Assembly (NCBI GenBank): GCA_049688395.1
Contig: JBAVKQ010000176.1
Location: forward strand, 1-64,000
DNA from: Prado023 sp049688395
Lineage (GTDB): Bacteria; Actinomycetota; Actinomycetes; S36-B12; CAIYMF01
Reading direction: 5' to 3'
DNA length: 64,000 nucleotides
Shown here: piece by piece, positions 1 to 10,185 of the stretch
Position numbering within the stretch: the first letter of the stretch is position 1
Layout: each line of letters opens with the position of its first letter
Position numbers and translations under genes: made by a program
Notes under the pieces: generated by a model
Seen by the model: only the letters and a program-made list of their open reading frames with translations
Database searches by the model: none
Told to the model about the DNA's origin: nothing

Positions 1-1318
1 CGGCACCCGTGGATCGTCCCCGGCCACCCCGCCCGGAGTCCGGCCGCTCGGCGGGGATCGGCGCCGGGTCGACCACCCGCACGCGCGGGGCGCTCGGGCC
101 GACGAGGGCCTCGATCATCGGGTCGCCGGCCCGGATATCGCGGCTCTTCGGCGAGATCGCCGCCTTGCGCATGAGGTCGGCCACATCGCGGCGCTGCTCG
201 CGGGTGGCGACCGTGACCACCACCCCCGAGGCGCCGGCGCGCGCAGTGCGCCCGGAGCGGTGCAGGTACGCCTTGTGCTCGGCCGGCGGATCGATGTGCA
301 CGACCAGGCTGATGTCATCGACGTGGATGCCGCGAGCGGCGATGTCGGTGGCGACGAGCACGCGAGCCTGACCGCCGGAGAAGGCGGCCAGGTTGCGCTG
401 GCGGGCGGCCTGGCTCAGGTTGCCGTGCAGGTCGACCGCGGTGATCCCCGCAGCCGAGAGGGTGCGCGCCCACCGCTTCGCCTGGTGCTTGGTGCGGGCG
501 AACGCCAGGGTCCGGCCCTGTCCACTGACCAGCTGCTCGACGATCAGGGACCGTTCGGCGGAGTCGACCGTGAACACGTGATGGTCCATCTCCGGCACGT
601 GCGAAGCCGCGGAGTCGACTTCGTGGGTCACCGGGTCGTGCAGGTAGCGCCGCGCCAGGACGTCCACGCCGGAGTCCAGGGTCGCGGAGAACAGCAGCCG
701 CTGCCCGCGGGACGGCGTCTGGTCGAGCAGGCGGCGGACCTCGGGCAGGAAGCCGAGGTCGGCCATGTGGTCGGCCTCGTCGATGACAGTCACCACGATC
801 GCCTCGAGGCTGGCGTGGCGCTGCTTGATCAGGTCGGCCAACCGGCCCGGGGTCGCAACCATGATGTCCACGCCGGCGACCAACGCACTGACCTGCGGGT
901 TCTGCCCGACGCCGCCGAAGATCGTGCGGGTGCGCAGACCCATCGACCTGGCCAGCGGCGCGATGGTCGCGTCCACCTGGATGGCCAGCTCACGGGTGGG
1001 CACCAGCACGAGCCCGCGCGGCTGGCGGGCTGTCGAGCGCTTGCCGGCCAGAGCAGCCACCAGCGGCAGCGCGAAGGCGACGGTCTTGCCGCTGCCGGTG
1101 CGCCCGCGGCCGAGCACGTCGCGCCCGGCCAGGGAGTCGGGCAGGGTCGCGGACTGGATCGGGAACGGGGCGTCGATGCCGCCGGCGGCCAGCGAGGCGA
1201 TCAGCGCAGCCGGTACGCCGAGGCCGGCGAAGGTGGCCGTCACGGCCGGTGCGGCCGGGTGGCGGGTCGGGGCTTTCGGGGTGCGCGCAGCAGGGACCGC
1301 GCGGGCGGGAGTGGTCAC
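1..1318 (-). CDS. DEAD-box RNA helicase, 3' end cut by window edge
   Basis: ATP-dependent RNA helicase of superfamily 2, expected to remodel RNA duplexes in the cytoplasm. Read from a GTG start at 1318, the minus strand stays open to base 1 (about 439 residues seen). Motifs appear in order: a PIQ (Q-motif) segment, Walker A GRTGSGKT, PTRELA, DEAD inside VIDEADH, SAT in LFSATL, and HRSGRTARAG near the visible end. After that the chain turns Gly/Arg-rich, as in the basic C-terminal tails of bacterial RhlE-type helicases. The frame stays open upstream of 1318, so the start is uncertain. The stop codon lies outside the window. The family assignment is firm; the specific paralogue is not. Confidence 0.9.
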   Translation of the reverse strand, partial: MTTPARAVPAARTPKAPTRHPAAPAVTATFAGLGVPAALIASLAAGGIDAPFPIQSATLPDSLAGRDVLGRGRTGSGKTVAFALPLVAALAGKRSTARQPRGLVLVPTRELAIQVDATIAPLARSMGLRTRTIFGGVGQNPQVSALVAGVDIMVATPGRLADLIKQRHASLEAIVVTVIDEADHMADLGFLPEVRRLLDQTPSRGQRLLFSATLDSGVDVLARRYLHDPVTHEVDSAASHVPEMDHHVFTVDSAERSLIVEQLVSGQGRTLAFARTKHQAKRWARTLSAAGITAVDLHGNLSQAARQRNLAAFSGGQARVLVATDIAARGIHVDDISLVVHIDPPAEHKAYLHRSGRTARAGASGVVVTVATREQRRDVADLMRKAAISPKSRDIRAGDPMIEALVGPSAPRVRVVDPAPIPAERPDSGRGGRGRSTGA

Positions 1319-1620
1319 AGGGGTCCGTTCGAGTAGAGGTGTGGCCGCAGGTGCTGGGCCCAACTCGCGAAGGGGACGCCGGTCAGTGCTGACCTGGTGA
1401 CGTCGAAGCAGACGACCCGTGTCGCCGACCGGTCGGCCGGGACACCGTTGCGCCGCGCGTGCGGCACCTGAGCAGGTTACCCCGGATCATCGGGCGCCAA
1501 ACGCCGCACCGGGCGAGGCCCCCACGCGAGACGCGCCGATCACACCACGAGCGCACGACACCGCTCTCCCGCGCACGGCTCCCCCGAGGGTCGCCAGCGC
1601 CCCGACAGGCAGTGCGGACG
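1319..1620. other. Intergenic region upstream of the helicase
   Basis: About 300 bases between the helicase start and the stop codon of the next minus-strand gene. I see no convincing ORF, strong hairpin or repeat. It presumably carries the helicase promoter, but no clear -10/-35 pair could be picked out. Confidence 0.4.
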
Positions 1621-2016
1621 TCAGTCGCGGATGTCCTGGACGATCTTCTTCGCCACCGTCAGCTTCAGGATGAACGCCGCGATCATTGAGGCCAGCCAGA
1701 TGATCAGCGCCGCCAGGATCCACGTGCTCAGGCCCTCGATGCTCAATTGATCGCTCGAGGTGATCAGGGACGTGACGATCAGGGCGATCAGGGCGCTGAA
1801 CACCCCCACCCCACCGGTGAGCACTGTGGCGTTGCGCTCGGTGATCTGCATCATCAGCGGGCTGACGAGCGCCTGGATCAGGCCGAAGATCACGGCCACG
1901 AGCAGGAAGGACCCCGGGTAGCCCACCGACATCTCGTCCAGGACGACGTCGGCAACGAGGAAGCCGATAGCTGCGGCGGCCATGTAGACCGCGGCGTTGA
2001 CCAGGAAACGGATCAT
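1621..2016 (-). CDS. Small four-helix membrane protein, phage-holin-IV-like family
   Basis: A 131-residue, very hydrophobic protein with four predicted membrane segments (about residues 4-26, 34-56, 66-88 and 97-120) and a short charged tail (KLTVAKKIVQDIRD). Length and layout fit the small membrane proteins often annotated as phage holin family or MmpS-like holin superfamily IV, which are common chromosomal genes in actinomycetes with no proven lysis role. The ATG at 2016 is the only sensible start. No phage genes surround it, so I read it as a chromosomal membrane protein of unknown function. Confidence 0.7.
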   Translation of the reverse strand: MIRFLVNAAVYMAAAAIGFLVADVVLDEMSVGYPGSFLLVAVIFGLIQALVSPLMMQITERNATVLTGGVGVFSALIALIVTSLITSSDQLSIEGLSTWILAALIIWLASMIAAFILKLTVAKKIVQDIRD

Positions 2017-2123
2017 GGCCGGAGGCTAGCGCAGCGGGCCAGCAAGGGTGCGCGTGTCACGACGTGGACCGGCGCGCGGTCAGCACACTCGGTCGGCACA
2101 CGAGTGCTGGGGCCTACCGATTC

Positions 2124-2291
2124 TCAGCGCACCAGGTCCGGGTCGTTCAAGTAGGCCTCGATCAGGGCGCGCGCCATCGCGGCAGCGTCGGCGTCCTTCG
2201 GGTTGGACTCCAAGGCCACAAGCAGCCGGGCCGCCTCGGCCGACTGGGCGTGTCCGCCGCGGTTGACGATCTCCACCAGGTGCGCGTCCAT
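2124..2291 (-). CDS. Small hypothetical protein (55 aa)
   Basis: Short minus-strand ORF starting at the ATG at 2291; another in-frame ATG lies nine codons upstream. The protein is balanced in composition (begins MDAHLVEIVNRGGHAQ, ends YLNDPDLVR), is predicted mostly helical, and does not look like an antisense shadow, which would be Arg/Pro-rich. It is divergent from metA. No family is recognised. It may be a small cytosolic protein; a spurious ORF remains possible. Confidence 0.45.
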   Translation of the reverse strand: MDAHLVEIVNRGGHAQSAEAARLLVALESNPKDADAAAMARALIEAYLNDPDLVR

Positions 2292-2430
2292 GCCCCGCAG
2301 ACTGACAGCCCCATGCATAGCCCGCCACTCGGGACGCCCAGTGGATCGGCCGTGCTGGGCGGTTCGGCGACCGCGGCCCCGGGCCGGCCGAACCGGGCGA
2401 CCCAACCGAGCGGCCGGGCGGACTGCCCGA

Positions 2431-2459
2431 CAGCCCACCCCGCCGACTCCCCATAGAAT
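2431..2459 (+). promoter_or_regulatory. Candidate metA promoter
   Basis: A TAGAAT hexamer at 2454-2459 matches the -10 consensus in an otherwise GC-rich stretch and lies about 32 bases before the metA ATG. The -35 position (about 2431-2436) is weak. The same TAGAAT hexamer occurs before the CPBP gene at 21110. Confidence 0.4.
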
Positions 2460-2490
2460 CGCCCCCACCGACGAAGGGGAAGTACGCACC

Positions 2491-3420
2491 ATGCCGGTCA
2501 AGATCAGGGAGGGCCTGCCCGCCGCGGAGGTCCTCGCCGCCGAGAACGTCTTCGTGATGACCGATCGTCGCGCGGCCAGCCAGGACATCCGGCCGCTGAG
2601 CATCCTCGTGCTGAACCTGATGCCGACCAAGCAGACCACGGAGGCCCAGATCCTGCGGCTGCTGGGCAACTCGCCGCTTCAGGTCGAGGTCACCTTCCTG
2701 CACACGGCGTCCTACTCCTCCAAGCACACCGACCACAGCCACCTCGAGGTCTTCTACGAGACGTTCGAGCGGGTCCGCGACGTCCGGTTCGACGGCCTGA
2801 TCATCACCGGCGCGCCGGTGGAGCTGATGGAATTCGAGGATGTCGACTACTGGGACGAGCTGGTCGGGATCATGACCTGGGCAGATTCGCACGTGTTCTC
2901 CACGTTGGCGATCTGCTGGGGGGCGCAGGCCGAGCTGTACCACCACTACGGCATCGGCAAGCGGCCCGTGGACCGCAAGGTGTTCGGCGTGTTCAGTCAC
3001 GAGGTGTCGGACCCGAAGAACAAGATCACCCGCGGATTCGACGACATGTTCCTGGCCCCGCACTCGCGGCACACCACCGTCGACGTGGCCGACATCCTCG
3101 CCGAGCCGGATCTCGAGCTGCTGGCTGTCTCGCCGGACGCCGGGATGTACCTGGCGGCCTCACGCGACGGCCGCCGGGTCTTCGTGACCGGGCACCCGGA
3201 GTACGACGCCGAGACCCTGGGCAACGAGTACCACCGCGACCTGGCCGCCGGGCTGCCGATCGACGTGCCCGGCAACTACTACCCGGGCGATGACCCCGAC
3301 GAGTTGCCGGTGGTCCGCTGGCGGGCGCACGGCGACCTACTGGTCTCCAACTGGTTGAACTACTGCGTCTACCAGGAGACGCCCTACGACCTGCACGAGT
3401 TGGCCGTCCGGGAGGGCTGA
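2491..3420 (+). CDS. metA: Homoserine O-acetyltransferase, MetA family
   Basis: Activates L-homoserine by O-acylation, the first committed step of methionine synthesis in the cytoplasm. The 309-residue protein has the usual MetA length. Start ATG 2491 follows a GAAGGGGAA ribosome site. Residue numbering matches the characterised enzymes: Lys47 in PTKQ, nucleophile Cys142 in AICWGAQ, and His235/Glu237 in GHPEYD. Residue 111 is Glu (GAPVELMEFE). In published MetA work Glu111 marks acetyl-CoA users and Gly111 succinyl-CoA users, so I infer acetyl-CoA specificity despite the common name homoserine O-succinyltransferase. The gene stands alone with its own promoter and a run of hairpins behind it. 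Confidence 0.95.
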   Translation: MPVKIREGLPAAEVLAAENVFVMTDRRAASQDIRPLSILVLNLMPTKQTTEAQILRLLGNSPLQVEVTFLHTASYSSKHTDHSHLEVFYETFERVRDVRFDGLIITGAPVELMEFEDVDYWDELVGIMTWADSHVFSTLAICWGAQAELYHHYGIGKRPVDRKVFGVFSHEVSDPKNKITRGFDDMFLAPHSRHTTVDVADILAEPDLELLAVSPDAGMYLAASRDGRRVFVTGHPEYDAETLGNEYHRDLAAGLPIDVPGNYYPGDDPDELPVVRWRAHGDLLVSNWLNYCVYQETPYDLHELAVREG

Positions 3421-3488
3421 GCCCCGCCCGAACCCTGGGGCGCCCGAACTCTCGGGCCCAAACCCTTCGGGCCCCAACCCTGGGGCCC
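3421..3488. terminator. Tandem GC hairpins between convergent metA and glycosyltransferase
   Basis: Sixty-eight bases built from repeated CCCGAACCCT/CCAAACCCTT-like words. At least three stems can be drawn: GCCCC/GGGGC (3421-3441), GCCCGA-actc-TCGGGC (3442-3457), and GGGCCCC-aaccct-GGGGCCC (3469-3488). They fill nearly all the space between two convergent stop codons, so a bidirectional terminator is the simplest reading. There is no T-run. Confidence 0.55.
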
Positions 3489-3494
3489 GAACCC

Positions 3495-4540
3495 TCAGGC
3501 GCCGAACCACTCCTTGACCTTGGCCACGATCGCCCGGTCGAACTGGTCGTCGTCGTGGCGCGCACCCAGCCAACCCACGAAGTCCCCGCCGGCACACCGG
3601 TCCAGCTCCGCCCGGCAGGCCGCCGTCTCGGTGACCGCCCGCAGCAGCATCGCCTCCGCCTCGCCCGGCGAGGAGTACAGGAAGGGGTAACCCGAGGGAA
3701 GCAGAGCACGGGCCCACGACCGGTCCGGGAATACGCCCACCGCACCGGCCACCAGGGCCTCGACGTACTCCAGGCCGTAGGTCTCGTCGCGCGCCGTGGC
3801 CAGGAACGCGGTCGTACGGGCCAGTGCGTGCCAGTAGTCCTCGCGCGTGGCGGTCAGCGGCCCGACCCACGCCCAGTCCTTGCGCGACAGGCGCATGGCG
3901 CGCTCGCTGATCAGGTGCGACTCGTGCAGGCGCGCCTCGACCTTGATCGGCGTGCGCTTCTGGATGCGCTCCACCACGTCGATGAACACCTGGGGCTGCT
4001 TGCGCTCGGAGAGATAGATGGCCGGGTACAGCACGACCGGCACGCTCGGCTCCTTGCGCGGCTGGACGTGCTCGAGACGGATGCCCAGGTTGACCCAACC
4101 GATCTCGGCAGCCTCGGAGATGGGCTGGATCGTCCACTTCGAGACGATCTCGCGCACCTCGGTGGCGGTCCGCTCCGAGTTGGCGAACGTCGGGAACAGC
4201 CCGCACGCCAGGGCCAGCGCCGAGCGCTGGACCCGATGATCGAACTTCGCCGTGCTGAACCAGACGAAGTTCATGATGTGCGGCTCGTCGCAGTGCTCGG
4301 CCAGGGTCCGCCAGACCGCCATCGAGTCGATGACGTCCATGTTGATGACCAGCGTGTCCGCACCGTCGACGAACTCCAGCGGGATCACGTCGAAGCCCTC
4401 CCCCTGGCGTGGCCCGGCGCCGATCAGCCGCGCCCCCGGGAACACCCGGAGCAACCGGCGCGCCAGCGTCGCCCCCGCGTCGTGACCGCCGACCTGGCCG
4501 TCCGAGTCGACGATCGCCGCACCGTACTTGATCGCGATGT

Positions 4541-4544
<4 letters not shown>
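3495..4544 (-). CDS. Glycosyltransferase, GT4/GT-B-like
   Basis: A 349-residue soluble protein starting at ATG 4544 (MNIAIKYG), whose start overlaps the hppA stop by four bases (ATGA), so the two are translationally coupled. The N-terminal half has alternating strands and helices; the C-terminal half holds ATARDETYGLEYVEALVAG, resembling the EX7E acceptor/donor signature of GT4 retaining glycosyltransferases. A transfer of a sugar from a nucleotide donor is likely, but donor and acceptor are unknown. The first in-frame start (4595) would add 17 residues inside hppA and is less likely. Pairing with a pyrophosphatase is unusual: sugar activation releases PPi, which the pump could use. That link is inference. 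Confidence 0.7.
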
Positions 4545-7081
<2,537 letters not shown>

Positions 7082-7377
7082 TCGGGGTCGATCCCCTCGC
7101 TCGAGGTGCCGATCGGACCGGCACCGACGCCCGAGACGGTAGTTGCTGATCCGCCCGCCCACGCCCGGCGAAGGTCCCCGATGGCCGGGCATGCGGCGGT
7201 GACCATCGACCCGGCGGATGCGCCATAGGACCTTACTGGCCGGTAGCCGACCGGAGTCGGGGGCCCTCCAGCCTGGTCTCGGTGCCGGTGGTCCGCACCT
7301 GAGATCGCAGGCCAGCCGGGCCCGCGCGCATGGCGTCGGGGCCCGGGGCATGGCATCGTCACGCGCAGGAGGACCAC
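7082..7377. other. Divergent promoter region hppA / AlaDH-PNT gene
   Basis: About 296 bases between two divergently read starts. It must hold both promoters. I see no clear hexamers, operator palindrome or small ORF apart from the CAGGAGGA ribosome site just before 7378. Confidence 0.4.
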
Positions 7378-8520
7378 ATGAGCGAACTGACCCTCGGGGT
7401 GCTGGCCACGTCGGCCAAGGAGAACGAGGCACGGCTGGCGATCCATCCTGAGCACCTGGATCGCATCGACGAGGACCTGCGCGCGCGGATCGTGCTCGAG
7501 AGCGGGTACGGCCGACGGTTCGGAGTATCCGACGAGCACCTGGCGCCGCTGGTTGCCGGGATGGCACCGAGGGCCGAGGTCATCGCAGGGGCGGACATCG
7601 TCCTGCTGCCCAAGCCGACGCTGGCCGACCTGTCCGACCTGCACACCGGGCAGGTGCTCTGGGGCTGGCCGCACGCGGTCCAGGACCATGACCTGACCCA
7701 GATCTCGATCGACAAGAAGCTCACGCTGATCGCGTGGGAGGCGATGAACCACTGGACCCCGTCGGGGGACTTCATGGTGCACGTGTTCCACCTGAACAAC
7801 GAGCTGGCCGGCTACAGCTCGGTCCTGCACGCCCTGACCCTCAACGGCCTGACCGGCCACTACGGCCGGGCGCAGTCCGCGGTGGTGATCGGCTTCGGCA
7901 ACACCGCCCGCGGGGCCATCACCGCGCTCAAGGCCCTGGGCATCCACGACATCACGGTGCTGACCATGCGCGACGTGACCGCCGTCGCCTCCCCAATCCC
8001 GGCAGTCGCTATGGACCATTTGCAGCGCGACCCGGACCGGCCCGGGCGCACTTTCATCGAGACCGAGGCCGGACCGGTGCCCACCGCCAAGTTCCTGGCC
8101 GATCACGACATCGTGGTCAACTGCGTGTTCCAGGACACCGACGCGCCCCTGATGTTCGTCACCGACGACGAGTTGGCGCACTTCCCGACCGGGCGGCTGA
8201 TCGTGGATGTCTCCTGCGATGCGGGGATGGGCTTCGAATGCGCGCGGCCGACGAGCTTCGCCGAGCCGATGTTCCCGGCCGGCGACGGCGCGTCCTACTA
8301 CGGGGTCGACCACAGCCCGACGTTCCTGTGGAACAGCGCCACCTGGACGATCAGCGAGGCCCTCATCCCGTTCCTGCGGCCGGTGATGGACGGGCCGCCG
8401 GGGTGGGATGCCGAGCGCACGATCCGTTCCGCGATCGAGATCCGCGCGGGCATGGTGGTCAACCCGAAGATCCTGAGCTTCCAGGGTCGCTCGCACGAGC
8501 ATCCGCACCCGCAGCTCTGA
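7378..8520 (+). CDS. N5-(carboxyethyl)ornithine synthase-like AlaDH/PNT-family oxidoreductase
   Basis: A 380-residue cytosolic NAD(P)-dependent enzyme. The N-terminal domain (about 1-130) has the alanine dehydrogenase/transhydrogenase fold (KENEARLAIHPEH, then LLPKP). The Rossmann motif is near residues 165-180 (AVVIGFGNTARG). Downstream pieces such as LIVDVSCDAGMGFE and YYGVDHSPTFLWNSATW resemble carboxyethylornithine synthase, which reductively couples pyruvate to the ornithine side chain, more than catabolic alanine dehydrogenase. ATG 7378 has a good CAGGAGGA site. It is a single gene, convergent with a LysR regulator 295 bases away. The family is firm; the exact substrate is inferred. Confidence 0.75.
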   Translation: MSELTLGVLATSAKENEARLAIHPEHLDRIDEDLRARIVLESGYGRRFGVSDEHLAPLVAGMAPRAEVIAGADIVLLPKPTLADLSDLHTGQVLWGWPHAVQDHDLTQISIDKKLTLIAWEAMNHWTPSGDFMVHVFHLNNELAGYSSVLHALTLNGLTGHYGRAQSAVVIGFGNTARGAITALKALGIHDITVLTMRDVTAVASPIPAVAMDHLQRDPDRPGRTFIETEAGPVPTAKFLADHDIVVNCVFQDTDAPLMFVTDDELAHFPTGRLIVDVSCDAGMGFECARPTSFAEPMFPAGDGASYYGVDHSPTFLWNSATWTISEALIPFLRPVMDGPPGWDAERTIRSAIEIRAGMVVNPKILSFQGRSHEHPHPQL

Positions 8521-8815
8521 CCCCGACGGGCCGGCGACCGGCGGACCTGAGCCCGGCACCTGGGCAGCCCCCACCCGGCCCGGCGCCTGCTCGGCCCTCG
8601 CGTCGCCCAGGTGCGCCGTCGGGCCCGAAAGCTGCTCACACTCGGTCGGATCGCCAAGTTGTGGTCGAACAGCAGCTTTGAGCGAGCGGGCGCGAGGGGA
8701 TTCGCGCTCCGCGTGGTCGAAAGATGCGCGCCCTCCGGTGATCTTGCAACCACGACTCGGCGCTCCACGTCGTGCACGGGATGCCGAGCGGGGCTATCGA
8801 CCACAACTCGGCCAC
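8521..8815. repeat. Convergent intergenic region with 12-bp inverted repeat
   Basis: No gene is seen. The arms AGTTGTGGTCGA (8657-8668) and TCGACCACAACT (8797-8808) are a perfect 12-bp inverted repeat about 128 bases apart, and a third degraded copy (ACCACGACTCGG) lies near 8750. The pattern resembles a small extragenic repeat or remnant. It is not a simple terminator because the loop is too long. Confidence 0.4.
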
Positions 8816-9742
8816 TCACAGGCGTGCGGTGCTGGCCGCGGTCCGGGCCGCGGCGCCCCGCAGGGCCTGGGCCATCTGCTGGACCTGGGGTTGGTCGCGC
8901 AGGACGGGCCGGGTGGCCATCCAGATGTGCCGCGGCGCGAGTTCGGGCACCACCCTGCGCACGACGACCCCGGGCCGCAGCGCCCCGAGCGCCAGCAGCG
9001 GGACCAGCGACACCCCCACGCCCGCGGCCACATAGCCCTGCGTCACCGTGAACTCGTTGCTCTCGGCAACCACTCGGGGGCTGAAGCCCGCGCGTCGGCA
9101 GATCGCCTCCGTGGTGCGCCGGACGTAATCGTCGGGCCCGGTGGTGACGACCCAGTCCACGTCGCCGAGGTCCTCGGCCCGCACCACGCGCCGCCGCGCC
9201 AGCCGATGGCCGTGCGGCAGCAGCAACCGGTACTCGTCATCGAGCAGGTGCCAGCGCAACAGGTCGTCGTCGGGCTGCTCCCCAACCGCGAACGGCTCGG
9301 CCACGACGACCAGGTCCACCTCACCGACACGTAGGCGACTCAGCGCGCCGGCCGCCTCGTCGACCGAGGGCCGCACGTGCACCCCCGGCATCTCCGAGCG
9401 CAGCGTCGCGATCGCCTCGGGGAGCAGCGACTCTCCCGCAGAGAAGAACGCCACGACGCGCAGCCGACCGGCCCGGCCCTCGCGCAGGTCGGCCAGCGCG
9501 GACTCGGCCTCGTCGATCTCGTGCAGGATCCGTCCGGCGTGCTCAGCGAGCAACTGCCCCGCCTCGGTGGGACGTACGCCGCGGCCGGCCTTCTCGTACA
9601 GGGGTATCCCGGCCTGGCCCTCGAGGACTGCCAACTGCTGGCTGACTGCAGAGACGGTGTAGCCCAGGAGGGCCGCGGCTCCGGTCAGCGAACCCTCGTC
9701 GACGACGGAGCGGTGGGTGGCCAGCAGACGCGAACTCAGCAT
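8816..9742 (-). CDS. LysR-family transcriptional regulator
   Basis: A 308-residue cytosolic DNA-binding protein. The N-terminal winged helix (residues 1-60) carries the typical LysR signature: SLTGAAALLGYTVSAVSQQL, GIPLYEKAGRGVRPTEAG. Residues about 90-295 form the periplasmic-binding-protein-like effector domain (RLRVVAFFSAGESLLP and, late, VTQGYVAAGVGVSLVP). It is read divergently from a 53-codon membrane protein 93 bases away with a small palindrome between, so it may regulate that gene and itself. The effector is unknown. Confidence 0.9.
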   Translation of the reverse strand: MLSSRLLATHRSVVDEGSLTGAAALLGYTVSAVSQQLAVLEGQAGIPLYEKAGRGVRPTEAGQLLAEHAGRILHEIDEAESALADLREGRAGRLRVVAFFSAGESLLPEAIATLRSEMPGVHVRPSVDEAAGALSRLRVGEVDLVVVAEPFAVGEQPDDDLLRWHLLDDEYRLLLPHGHRLARRRVVRAEDLGDVDWVVTTGPDDYVRRTTEAICRRAGFSPRVVAESNEFTVTQGYVAAGVGVSLVPLLALGALRPGVVVRRVVPELAPRHIWMATRPVLRDQPQVQQMAQALRGAAARTAASTARL

Positions 9743-9761
9743 GGACTAATACTAAAGGGCC

Positions 9762-9779
9762 GCTGAACAGTCCTTCAGC
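9762..9779. promoter_or_regulatory. Candidate LysR operator
   Basis: GCTGAA-cagtcc-TTCAGC is a perfect 6-bp inverted repeat with a 6-base spacer, placed 20 bases upstream of the lysR start and 57 before the divergent small gene. Its position suits autoregulation and divergent control. Confidence 0.4.
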
Positions 9780-9835
9780 AACCATCGCTAGACACGCGAC
9801 AATCAACCGCGTACAGTGAGTAACGAGGCATTTCA

Positions 9836-9997
9836 ATGAGTGACACATCGAAGGTGATTGACGTGATCGTGGTCCTGCTCCTGGCGCTCCTGCTCATCTG
9901 CGCCCTGGCCCCCTGGCTGGGCACGGACTCCTCCGACGCCCGCAGCGAGAAGGCTCGCCCGGCGGCCGGCTGGTTCCCCACCCTGCGCAGCCACTGA
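9836..9997 (+). CDS. Small single-pass membrane protein (53 aa)
   Basis: A 53-residue ORF beginning MSDTSKVIDVIVV, with one strong membrane helix (about residues 8-28, Leu/Val/Ile-rich) and a short hydrophilic tail ending in FPTLRSH. The ATG at 9836 follows a GAGG at a usable distance. It is divergent from the LysR gene, the usual position of a LysR target. No family is recognised. Hydrophobic composition and site spacing suggest it is real, but it is short. Confidence 0.5.
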   Translation: MSDTSKVIDVIVVLLLALLLICALAPWLGTDSSDARSEKARPAAGWFPTLRSH

Positions 9998-10115
9998 GTC
10001 CACGCATCTGGCCGTCGGGTCACCCGAATGCGATGACCGCCATGTCGTGAGCGATTCGACCTGAGGGGCCGACGCTGCTCGGCTGGCTGCTCATCGGGGC
10101 TCCCGCGTGTTCTCG

Positions 10116-10127
10116 GTGACATGTCAC
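10116..10127. promoter_or_regulatory. 12-bp perfect palindrome before the cation ATPase
   Basis: GTGACATGTCAC reads the same on both strands and lies 58 bases upstream of the P-type ATPase start. It could be a repressor site controlling the pump. No adjacent regulator of matching type is present, so the binding protein is unknown. Confidence 0.3.
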
Positions 10128-10185
10128 ACCCCGCCGCCCCAAGCGGCCCTCGCGTCTGGCCAGGCGACGCGGCAGACTGGAGCCG

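Noticed and set aside
260..1336. 358-codon plus-strand ORF at the left edge
   Set aside because: It is antisense to the helicase, whose DEAD, SAT and HRSGRTARAG motifs are clear on the minus strand.
1621..2016. Holin-like protein as evidence of a prophage
   Set aside because: No integrase, terminase, capsid or lysin genes are near; the family is common on actinomycete chromosomes.
2361..2398. GGTTCGGC/GCCGAACC stem upstream of metA, considered as a SAM riboswitch
   Set aside because: It lies upstream of the likely -10 at 2454, so it would not be in the metA leader, and no riboswitch core could be recognised.
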